Below, piece after piece: positions 1 to 6,260 of a stretch of DNA of 6,779 nucleotides. The stretch is from Acidimicrobiia bacterium (GTDB lineage Bacteria; Actinomycetota; Acidimicrobiia; Spongiisociales; UBA5794). The DNA lies in contig JAOZMA010000119.1 of NCBI GenBank assembly GCA_029934555.1, positions 1 to 6,779 of the forward strand, in the 5' to 3' direction. A model generated the notes under the pieces. The model had not been told where the DNA came from, did no database searches, and saw only the letters and a program-made list of their open reading frames with translations. Made by a program: the position numbers and the translations under genes. Position 1 is the stretch's first letter, and every line of letters begins with the position of its first letter.

Positions 1-31
1 TACTTCTAAGCCCGCTACTCGCTCTCCTAGT

Positions 32-37
32 TACACT
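32..37 (+). promoter_or_regulatory. Possible -10 element upstream of mreB
   Basis: TACACT matches four of six bases of the TATAAT consensus and fits the TANNNT pattern. A start site about 7 bases downstream would leave an untranslated leader of roughly 20 bases carrying AGGGA (52-56) before ATG 65. I find no clear -35 box at the usual distance, and only 31 bases lie upstream in this window, so the true operon promoter may be outside it. Confidence 0.25.
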
Positions 38-64
38 GACACCACACTCCCAGGGAACCCTCCC

Positions 65-1096
65 ATGAACAGCCTTCTGTCCTTCGCAGGTCGGGACATG
101 GCCATCGACCTCGGCACGGCGAACACGCTTGTGTTCGTGCGCGGCCAGGGCATCGTCCTCAACGAGCCGTCGGTCGTCGCGATCAACACGCGCGACAACA
201 CACCCCTCGAGGTCGGCATGGCCGCCAAGCGGATGATCGGAAGGACACCGTCGTACATTCAGGCCATCAGGCCGCTGCGCGACGGCGTGATCGCCGACTT
301 CGACGTGACCGAGAAGATGCTCCGCTATTTCATCGACAAGGTGCACACCGGTCGGTTCGCCGCGCGCCCGAGGATCGTCATCTGTGTCCCCTCCGGCATC
401 ACCGGTGTGGAGCGCAGGGCGGTCGAGGAAGCCGCGTATCACGCGGGAGCGAGGAAGGCGTACACGATCGAGGAGCCGATGGCCGCAGCGATCGGCGTTG
501 GCCTCCCGGTGCACGAACCGACAGGTTCGATGATCGTCGATATTGGTGGTGGGACGACTGAGGTCGCCGTCATCTCCCTCGGCGGGATCGTGGTATCGAA
601 GAGCATCCGGATCGGCGGCGACGAACTCGACGACGCCATCATCCAGTGGGTGAAGAAGGAATACAGTCTCATGCTCGGCGAACGAACCGCCGAGCAGGTG
701 AAAATGGCGATCGGATCGGCCTGGCCATACGCCGATGAACCGGCTGCCGAGGTGCGCGGCCGCGACTTGATCACCGGTCTGCCGAAGACGATCGTGCTTT
801 CGAGCGCGGAAGTCCGTGAAGCGATCGAAGAACCGGTGGAAGCGTTCGTAGACGCGGTCAAGTACACGCTCGACAAGACACCTCCCGAGTTGGCCGCCGA
901 CGTCATGGAACGTGGCATCGTGCTTGCAGGCGGTGGCGCCCTGCTACGCGGTATCGACCAGCGGCTCGTCAACGAGACGGGCATGCCGATCGTGACCGCC
1001 GATCGGCCACTACAGAGCGTGGTGCTCGGTTCGGGAGCGGTCCTGGAAGAGTTCAACGTGCTTCACGTCGTTCTCCAATCCAGCGGCCGCGGGTGA
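65..1096 (+). CDS. mreB: Rod shape-determining actin homologue MreB
   Basis: MreB is the bacterial actin that assembles ATP-dependent filaments on the inner face of the membrane and organises lateral wall synthesis. The 343-residue length is normal for the family. Visible signatures are the phosphate-1 loop DLGTANT (15-21), connect-1 IEEPMAAAIGVG (135-146), phosphate-2 DIGGGTTEVAVIS (159-171), the SIRIGGDELDDAI segment (180-192), MAIGSAWP (214-221) and the adenosine motif GIVLAGGGALLRGID (284-298). The ATG is preceded at 8 bases by a weak AGGGA (52-56). M12 lies too close to the phosphate-1 loop to be the likely start. The short N-terminus MNSLLSFAGRD could be a small membrane-contacting helix. 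By my alignment from memory, the loop equivalent to T. maritima Leu93-Phe94 is Ala-Ala (99-100). It is the first gene of the operon, 21 bases ahead of mreC. The family assignment is secure; the comments on membrane contact are inference. Confidence 0.97.
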   Translation: MNSLLSFAGRDMAIDLGTANTLVFVRGQGIVLNEPSVVAINTRDNTPLEVGMAAKRMIGRTPSYIQAIRPLRDGVIADFDVTEKMLRYFIDKVHTGRFAARPRIVICVPSGITGVERRAVEEAAYHAGARKAYTIEEPMAAAIGVGLPVHEPTGSMIVDIGGGTTEVAVISLGGIVVSKSIRIGGDELDDAIIQWVKKEYSLMLGERTAEQVKMAIGSAWPYADEPAAEVRGRDLITGLPKTIVLSSAEVREAIEEPVEAFVDAVKYTLDKTPPELAADVMERGIVLAGGGALLRGIDQRLVNETGMPIVTADRPLQSVVLGSGAVLEEFNVLHVVLQSSGRG

Positions 1097-1117
1097 CATG
1101 GTCCCGGGTCGAAACTG

Positions 1118-2017
1118 ATGTTCCCTTCTGGACGGCGTCTTGATCGCTCTACTGCGCTCTTCGTAACACTCCTGGCGGTGGGGTTCCTCGTAGCGACTTT
1201 CGACGTGCGCTCTTCTGGCGACAGCTTCACGACCGTGATCCGCGGAGGCGCGCAAACCCTCGTGTCTCCGGTTCAACAAGGGATCGACTTCCTCATCCGG
1301 CCCGTGGTCGGGTTCGTCGACGGCATCTCCAACGTTGCGGGGCTCAGCGACCAGAACGTGCGACTCGAGGCGGAGGTACGCCAGCTCGAACAGCGACTTC
1401 TGGAGACGTCTGCCCTCGAACGGAGGCTCGCCGAGCTTGAGGCGATCAACGATCTTGCTCCACCGGAGGATCTGGCGACGGTGACGGCACGGATCTACTC
1501 CGCAGGTGCATCGACGTTCGATCAGATCCGGCTTGTCAACCGGGGATCGGACGATGGGATCATCGTCGGACAAGCTGTCATCGACGAGGACGGTCTGGTC
1601 GGTCGCGTGGATCTTGTTACGAAGACCTCGGCGCGGGTGCGTCTCATCACCGACCCCCTCGTGTCGGTCGGTGTGCGAGTGCAGGACACGAACCAAACCG
1701 GTGTGACCACAGGAAGGGGCGACGAACTCCTCCGTCTCGACATGTTCGACGCGACCCAGCCGGTGCGTGAGGGAGCTGTCGTTCTCACCGACGGGAGCCT
1801 GTTCCCGCCCGGGATCGTCGTGGGTTTTGCCGATGAGACGAAGTCGGCGGACGTCGGGTTCGCTCTGAGGACCACGGTCGATCCATCCGCGGCGTTCTCA
1901 CAACTCGACTTCGTGAAAATCGTCGTCGGATGGTCGCCACTCGATGCTGATCCGGAGGCTACCGATCCGCTTGTCAACGCGCCCTCGTTCACCGACCCGG
2001 GATCGGAGCGGGAATGA
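1118..2017 (+). CDS. mreC: Rod shape-determining protein MreC
   Basis: MreC is a bitopic membrane protein whose extracytoplasmic part binds and activates PBP2 in the elongasome. The 299 residues show a short basic cytoplasmic start (RRLDR), one membrane helix at about 12-28 (STALFVTLLAVGFLVATF region), an amphipathic region, a coiled-coil at about 78-113 rich in Leu, Glu and Arg, and then the beta-domain pair at about 119-272. Family-typical stretches in the latter are NRGSDDGIIVGQAVIDEDGLVG (141-162, with the usual G-x-x-x-G-x-x-V pattern) and SLFPPGIVVGFA (227-238). The tail (273-299) is acidic, Pro-rich and probably disordered. The start is constrained because the mreB stop lies in the same frame 24 bases upstream. 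ATG 1118 is the first normal start codon after it, although no good Shine-Dalgarno precedes it. The gene ends in an ATGA overlap with mreD. Confidence 0.95.
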   Translation: MFPSGRRLDRSTALFVTLLAVGFLVATFDVRSSGDSFTTVIRGGAQTLVSPVQQGIDFLIRPVVGFVDGISNVAGLSDQNVRLEAEVRQLEQRLLETSALERRLAELEAINDLAPPEDLATVTARIYSAGASTFDQIRLVNRGSDDGIIVGQAVIDEDGLVGRVDLVTKTSARVRLITDPLVSVGVRVQDTNQTGVTTGRGDELLRLDMFDATQPVREGAVVLTDGSLFPPGIVVGFADETKSADVGFALRTTVDPSAAFSQLDFVKIVVGWSPLDADPEATDPLVNAPSFTDPGSERE

Positions 2018-2517
2018 CGAACGGCAAGGTCATCATCGCTCTCGGCCTCGTCGTGGCAGCGGTACTCATCCAGACGACCGTGTTCCAGCACATCCGTCCG
2101 TTCGGATACGCACCGGCACTCGGGCTGCTCACCGTGATCGCCCTGGCGCGCCTCCTCGAGCCGGAGCAGGCCCTCTTCGTTGCGTTCACCGGCGGGTTCC
2201 TCCAGGATATCGTCGGTGGTGCGCCGCTCGGTCTGTGGGCCAGCACGTTCACCATCGTGGCGTTCATCACGCTGAAGGTGCGTGACCGCGAGATCGCGGG
2301 GACGCCGGTCATCCTGCTGGGAGTGTTCGGTCTCACCGTGATCGGCCAGTTCACGTACGCGATCCTCGGGACATTGTTCGGACAAGGGATCATCAACCGT
2401 CCCGGCTTCATCGGCGACCTCCTCGTGCCGGCCCTGTACAACGTGGTCCTCGCCTACCCGATCTTCTGGCTGGTGAAGGTCACCGTTCGGCCTCCCGAAA
2501 GGTCGTGGGCGGCGTGA
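2014..2517 (+). CDS. mreD: Rod shape-determining membrane protein MreD
   Basis: MreD is a small polytopic membrane protein of the elongasome and works with MreC. The 167 residues are the normal family length and are almost entirely hydrophobic, with about five predicted membrane segments (roughly 5-25, 34-48, 52-68, 98-122, 136-156). The family hallmark is GFLQDIVGGAPLGLWA (61-76), with its conserved Asp, Gly and PLG. The C-terminal LYNVVLAYPIFWL (141-153) matches the usual LYN...P pattern. ATG 2014 overlaps the mreC stop as ATGA, and GGAG (2005-2008) sits 5 bases upstream, which supports this start. The sequence family is fast-evolving, so the call rests on this hallmark, the length and the position between mreC and the PBP2 gene. 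Confidence 0.92.
   Translation: MTNGKVIIALGLVVAAVLIQTTVFQHIRPFGYAPALGLLTVIALARLLEPEQALFVAFTGGFLQDIVGGAPLGLWASTFTIVAFITLKVRDREIAGTPVILLGVFGLTVIGQFTYAILGTLFGQGIINRPGFIGDLLVPALYNVVLAYPIFWLVKVTVRPPERSWAA
2497..2502 (+). promoter_or_regulatory. Ribosome binding site deciding the mrdA start
   Basis: GAAAGG lies 11 bases before GTG 2514 but only 2 bases before the other in-frame GTG at 2505. The spacing favours 2514, which also gives a GTGA overlap with the mreD stop of the same kind as the ATGA between mreC and mreD. The choice changes the protein by three residues only. Confidence 0.55.
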
Positions 2518-5063
2518 CGAGCACGTGGCGACTTGCGGGTGTGGGCCTTGTGCTCGCTGTGATGCTCGGTGTGCTTGGCCTGCGCCTCTGGACGATTCAG
2601 GTGACGGAGACCGACACCTACACGGCTGTCGCCGCACAGAATCTGATCCGCGTCGTCCCGACACCTGCTCCCCGCGGAGACATCTTCGATCGAAACGGAA
2701 AGCTGCTCGCTGGGACAGAGGCATCGCTCGCCGTCGTCGTTGACATGGGTCTTGTCGAAGACGAGTTCGTCGAGGATCTTGCCCAGCGCCTCTCTGCATT
2801 TCTCGATCAACCGGCAGGGGACATCCTTGAACGCTTCGACAAAGCGAACTCCGGAGCCCAGATCATCCTCGCAGAAGACCTCACCGAACAGCAGGCGTTG
2901 ACGCTCCTCGAGCATCGGGAAGACTTCCCGGGTGTCGCCGTGATCCCGCAGCCGGTCAGGGAGTACCCCGGAGGGGAACTCGCCGCGCAGGTACTGGGGT
3001 ACATCGGCAAGCCATCGGAAGCAGATCTCGAGCGGCCGGACGTGAAGGGGACCGACGTCGTTGGCAAGGCCGGTATAGAACGGTCCTACGACGACGTGCT
3101 TCGAGGCACCGAAGGCGTGATCAAGTACCAGGTAGATGCCAGCCGCTCGGTGCTGCAGCAGCTCGGAGAGAAGCAGTCGACCCCGGGGAACAACCTGATC
3201 CTCACGATCGACAGCGGAATCCAAGGCCAGTTGCAAGAGTCGCTCGAGGCCGGTCTTGGATTGGCCAGAGACCTCGAGATGGCAGAACGCCGGAAAGCGC
3301 TGGAGTCGGAGAACGGGGACATCCGGACCAGGCTGTTCCTCGCTTTGGAGGCGAAGCAGTTAGAGGCGAAGCGGGCCGCCATCGAGGCAGCGGCTGCGGA
3401 GGCTTCAGGAGAAGACGTCACGGCCACCGATGAGGACAGCGTCGACCCGGACACCGTCATCGAGATCGATGAAGGCAAGGTGCTTGGCTCGCTGTATCCG
3501 GGCCTCCCGATCGACAACGATGGCGTGTGTGTACCCGTTCAAAGAGTCGAGGTGGGCGTGGGGTCCCGGACGCTGCTCTCCGGGATCAATGAGCGCACGA
3601 TGCGACTCGAAGCCGTCGTGCAGGACCGGTCACAGCGCATCGCCGTGGTCGACATCGACGGTGAGCAATTCGAGGTCGAGGACGGGAATTCGTTCGCCAC
3701 GACCCTGCGAGTGATCGCGATCACAGACGATGCCATCGTCGTGTCGCATTCAGACAAGTGGTGCCCGGTGCGTGCGGTCGGCGTCGTTGAAGATCCCACC
3801 GATGGTTCGATCATCGCGATGGCTTCGTACCCGTCGTTCGATCCGACATCGTTCGTGAGTGGATTGACGCAGGCCGAGTGGGAGAGCCTGGGGACGATCA
3901 ACGCGTTCACGAACTTCGCCATCCAGGGCCAGTACGCCCCGGCGTCGACGTTCAAGGTCGTCTCCTACGTGCTGGCGATGGAGGAGGGGATCTACCCACT
4001 GGATCGCCCGATCGACGACCGCATCCTCGGAGACGAGAACACCACGACCACACTCCCCGGTGACGAGACCGGGGGAGAGGACGGGGCATCCGAGGAAGAG
4101 CCAGAAGAGGAACCGGCTCAGCCCGTCCCCTCGGACAGCGAACTGAAGCCGCTCACATCGGATACGGACGAGTACCTCTGCACGGGAAGCCTCCGCTTCG
4201 AGTTCAACGACGGTTCGTCCCAGGTGTACCGGGACTGGAAGAGGAACGGGCACGGCCCACTCGATCTCCACGGTGCCCTCCAGGCATCATGCGACCTCTA
4301 CTTCTGGGAGATCTCGCTTCGGATCTGGAACGAGCGATCGGACGAGTCGGGTATCAACAACGAGGATCTATGGCAGGAGTGGGCCCGGTCGTTCGGGTTC
4401 GGAACCGAGACGGGCATCGATCTTCCGTTCGAGAAGCCGGGTCTGATCCCGGACCGACAGTGGTTCCGCGAGGAGCAGCGCAAAGACACCGGTCGGGTCC
4501 GTCCGACCGGACCGTGGGTCGGTGGAGACCTGATGAACGCGGTCGTTGGTCAGGGAGCGGTTCTCGTCACGCCTCTTCAGTTGGCGAACGGTTTCTCAGC
4601 GATGCTCAACGGGGGCACACTCTGGAGACCCCGTGTCGTCGCGGAGATGGTGGACCAGGAAGGCAACGTCGTCGACGAGAATCCGAAGTCGATCATCCAG
4701 ACCATCGACATGGAGCCAGGGACCGTCGACGCGTTGCGTCGTGACTTCCAGCAGGTCGTGAACGGGCCGATCGGGACGGCTCGCAGCGCTTTCGCCGGGT
4801 TCGGCCCACAGGTCTGGAGCGTGGGCGGCAAGACCGGGACTGCCGAGATCATCAAAGCCGTGGAAGACGTCCAGGAGGTCGATACGGCGTGGTTCGTCGG
4901 CGTGACTCCCGTCCTTTCACCTGAGTACGTGGTGACCGTCGTCATCGAACGTGGAGGATCGGGTGGCAAGGTAGCGGCTCCGGTCGCACGTCAGGTTCTG
5001 CAGCACATCGTGAACGGCGAGGGCGCGGTGACGTCGCTCGAAGCCGGGGAGGATATGGACTGA
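2514..5063 (+). CDS. mrdA: Peptidoglycan D,D-transpeptidase PBP2 with insertions
   Basis: Class B penicillin-binding protein that cross-links glycan made by RodA, anchored in the membrane with its catalytic part outside. Numbering is from GTG 2514 (849 residues). A membrane helix lies at about 8-27. The pedestal domain includes PRGDIFDRNGKLLAG (53-67) and KAGIERSYDDVLRGTEG (185-201). The transpeptidase starts with LTIDSGIQ (230-237). Catalytic motifs are complete: STFK (S478 nucleophile, K481), SCD (592-594, the SxN equivalent, as is usual in PBP2) and KTGTAE (773-778). D574, H580 and C593 have the spacing I recall for the zinc site of Acinetobacter baumannii PBP2. The protein is about 200 residues longer than usual because of an insertion at about 253-421 and an acidic spacer at about 505-547. 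Its only four cysteines are C339, C417, C556 and C593. Gene order separates it from the divisome homologue FtsI. It is coupled to mreD (GTGA) and rodA (TGATG). GTG 2505 is an alternative start. Confidence 0.95.
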   Translation: MTSTWRLAGVGLVLAVMLGVLGLRLWTIQVTETDTYTAVAAQNLIRVVPTPAPRGDIFDRNGKLLAGTEASLAVVVDMGLVEDEFVEDLAQRLSAFLDQPAGDILERFDKANSGAQIILAEDLTEQQALTLLEHREDFPGVAVIPQPVREYPGGELAAQVLGYIGKPSEADLERPDVKGTDVVGKAGIERSYDDVLRGTEGVIKYQVDASRSVLQQLGEKQSTPGNNLILTIDSGIQGQLQESLEAGLGLARDLEMAERRKALESENGDIRTRLFLALEAKQLEAKRAAIEAAAAEASGEDVTATDEDSVDPDTVIEIDEGKVLGSLYPGLPIDNDGVCVPVQRVEVGVGSRTLLSGINERTMRLEAVVQDRSQRIAVVDIDGEQFEVEDGNSFATTLRVIAITDDAIVVSHSDKWCPVRAVGVVEDPTDGSIIAMASYPSFDPTSFVSGLTQAEWESLGTINAFTNFAIQGQYAPASTFKVVSYVLAMEEGIYPLDRPIDDRILGDENTTTTLPGDETGGEDGASEEEPEEEPAQPVPSDSELKPLTSDTDEYLCTGSLRFEFNDGSSQVYRDWKRNGHGPLDLHGALQASCDLYFWEISLRIWNERSDESGINNEDLWQEWARSFGFGTETGIDLPFEKPGLIPDRQWFREEQRKDTGRVRPTGPWVGGDLMNAVVGQGAVLVTPLQLANGFSAMLNGGTLWRPRVVAEMVDQEGNVVDENPKSIIQTIDMEPGTVDALRRDFQQVVNGPIGTARSAFAGFGPQVWSVGGKTGTAEIIKAVEDVQEVDTAWFVGVTPVLSPEYVVTVVIERGGSGGKVAAPVARQVLQHIVNGEGAVTSLEAGEDMD
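3270..3776 (+). other. ~170-residue insertion in PBP2 transpeptidase domain
   Basis: This part of mrdA (about residues 253-421 from GTG 2514) lies between LTIDSGIQGQLQESL and the strand VGVVEDPTDGSIIAMAS, which most PBP2 proteins join with a short loop. Its first third is a charged Ala/Glu/Lys/Arg-rich stretch, probably a long helix or coiled-coil (about 247-297, counting the preceding family helix). An acidic linker follows (about 298-320). The last part (about 337-421) alternates hydrophobic and polar residues as in beta strands, with C339 and C417 near its two ends. The frame stays open and the composition matches the flanks, so it is a true in-frame insertion rather than a sequencing artefact. 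I do not recognise the domain with certainty. Confidence 0.8.
4026..4154 (+). other. Acidic Thr/Glu/Pro-rich spacer in PBP2
   Basis: Residues about 505-547 of PBP2 (from GTG 2514) are low in complexity, with a run of four threonines, then Gly/Asp/Glu, then SEEEPEEEP and a Pro/Ser stretch. They hold 14 Asp or Glu and a single Lys in 43 residues. In ordinary PBP2 proteins this position, after the helix following SxxK and before the C-x-G...GHG segment, is a short loop. It is likely a disordered surface loop outside the membrane, close to the active-site side of the domain. Confidence 0.75.
5046..5053 (+). promoter_or_regulatory. Strong ribosome binding site for rodA
   Basis: GGGGAGGA lies 9 bases before ATG 5063, inside the last codons of mrdA. 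It is the best Shine-Dalgarno match in the window and fixes the rodA start at the TGATG junction, where the mrdA stop and the rodA ATG share one base. Confidence 0.7.
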
Positions 5064-6232
5064 TGGCGGTCACGACCGACGGCAGCCAGATCTCACTGCT
5101 CCGGCGGGACCGGCAGCTTCGCCCCGATTGGTTGCTTCTGATCTCGTACGCTGCGTTGTCCGCCCTCGGTCTCCTGATGATCTACACGGCATCGGCTCCG
5201 CGTTTGGAAGCGCTCGGTGTGAGCCCGACTCGAGAGCTCGAACAGCAGGCGGCGTTCTTGCTCATCGGATTCATGGCGTTTGGCGTCGTTTCACTGATCA
5301 AGCTGGCGACGATCCGTCCATGGGTCTCGGCTATCTATCTCGGATCCATCGTGACCCTTGTGCTCGTTCTGAGTCCGCTCGGCTCTTCTGTGAAGGGTGC
5401 GCAGAGGTGGATGCAGCTTGGCCCGATCAGGTTCCAGCCGTCCGAGATCGCGAAGCTGGCCGTCATCCTCGCCCTCGCAGCACTCCTGGCTGCGGCAGCA
5501 CGCCCGATGCGGTGGGATCGTGTGGCGCGAGCCGTGGCGCTCGTCGCCCTGCCGGCCGTGCTCATCTTCCTCCAACCCGATCTCGGGACGATGCTCACGT
5601 TCGGGTTCATCGCAGGCATCATGGTCTTCGTTGCGGGAGCGACCTGGCGCCAGATGGCGGCGTTGGTGGTTGCCGGCCTTATCGGCACGGTCGCCTTGTT
5701 CCAGGTGGGGGCGATCAAGGAGTACCAGATCACGCGGCTGACGGCGTTCCTCGATCCGGTATCCGATGTTCTCAACACGCAGTACAACCAGTACCAGAGC
5801 CAGATCGCGATCGGGACCGGGGGGCTGTTCGGCAAGGGGTTGTTCAACGGGACCCAGACGAATCTCCGCTTCGTTCCCGAACAGTCGAGTGACTTCATCT
5901 TCACGGCCGTCGGTGAGCAGTTGGGATTCGTCGGGAGCCTCCTCGTTCTCGTGCTGTTCGGAGTTCTCATCTGGCGTGTGCTGGTCTCAGCGGCGAATGC
6001 GAGCGATCGGTTCGGTCAGCTGGTCTCGACAGGCGTTGCTGCGCTTCTTGCCTTCCACGTGTTTGTCAACGTCGGCATGACCGTTCGGTTGATGCCGGTC
6101 ACCGGTCTCCCGCTGCCTTTCATGTCGTCGGGAGGTACGGTGTTCGTGATGATGAGCGTTGCCCTCGGACTCGCCCACTCGACGTGGATGCGCCGCCCGA
6201 CACTCCCGATCGAGCGTTCGGCTGCGCCGTAA
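5063..6232 (+). CDS. rodA: Peptidoglycan glycosyltransferase RodA (SEDS family)
   Basis: RodA polymerises lipid II into glycan strands and acts as a complex with PBP2 during cell elongation. The 389 residues form a polytopic membrane protein with about ten predicted helices. SEDS signatures in order are KGAQRWMQLGPIRFQPSEIAKL (111-132; conserved W116 and the QPSE motif), QPDLGT (171-176), TRLTAFLDP (224-232), QIAIGTGGLFGKGL (247-260), PEQSSDFIFTAVGEQLGF (272-289) and the C-terminal NVGM...LMPVTGLPLPFMSSGGT region (336-359). D277 aligns with the Asp shown to be essential in E. coli and B. subtilis RodA. The usual His-Thr just before this Asp is Ser-Ser here (275-276). ATG 5063 shares one base with the mrdA stop and has a strong GGGGAGGA. 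RodA rather than FtsW is called because it directly follows mreBCD and mrdA. Confidence 0.95.
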   Translation: MAVTTDGSQISLLRRDRQLRPDWLLLISYAALSALGLLMIYTASAPRLEALGVSPTRELEQQAAFLLIGFMAFGVVSLIKLATIRPWVSAIYLGSIVTLVLVLSPLGSSVKGAQRWMQLGPIRFQPSEIAKLAVILALAALLAAAARPMRWDRVARAVALVALPAVLIFLQPDLGTMLTFGFIAGIMVFVAGATWRQMAALVVAGLIGTVALFQVGAIKEYQITRLTAFLDPVSDVLNTQYNQYQSQIAIGTGGLFGKGLFNGTQTNLRFVPEQSSDFIFTAVGEQLGFVGSLLVLVLFGVLIWRVLVSAANASDRFGQLVSTGVAALLAFHVFVNVGMTVRLMPVTGLPLPFMSSGGTVFVMMSVALGLAHSTWMRRPTLPIERSAAP

Positions 6233-6246
6233 CCGCTCACTCGGTC

Positions 6247-6252
6247 TACAGT
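6247..6252 (+). promoter_or_regulatory. Possible -10 element for leaderless tdk
   Basis: TACAGT fits the TANNNT pattern of actinobacterial -10 elements. It ends 8 bases before ATG 6261, so transcription would start at or next to the A of the start codon. No Shine-Dalgarno precedes that ATG, as would be expected for a leaderless message. I see no convincing -35 hexamer, and a six-base match of this kind is weak evidence alone. Confidence 0.35.
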
Positions 6253-6260
6253 CATCGGTC

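Noticed and set aside
1097..1117. CCCGGG-centred near-palindrome in the mreB-mreC gap as an operator or terminator
   Set aside because: The symmetry does not extend beyond six bases, and no stem followed by a T run is present.
1522..2799. Long open frame on the - strand (about 425 codons) across mreC, mreD and mrdA
   Set aside because: The translation is Arg/Gly/Asp/Glu-rich with no recognisable domain, and it spans three well-supported genes on the other strand. This is typical of antisense frames in GC-rich DNA.
2454..3236. - strand open frame of about 260 codons opposite the 5' half of mrdA
   Set aside because: It has no recognisable motif or credible ribosome binding site, and it lies opposite the conserved PBP2 pedestal domain.
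3270..3776. The PBP2 insertion as an intein or inserted mobile element
   Set aside because: It has no Cys/Ser at the upstream border, no His-Asn at the downstream border, no homing endonuclease motif and no flanking repeats. Its composition matches the rest of the gene.
5128..5892. Second + strand frame of 254 codons inside rodA
   Set aside because: Its product is Arg/Gly/Pro-rich without membrane segments or motifs, whereas the rodA frame shows every SEDS motif. It is a GC-rich shadow frame.
6233..6260. Terminator between rodA and tdk
   Set aside because: The 28 bases contain no stable inverted repeat and no T tract.
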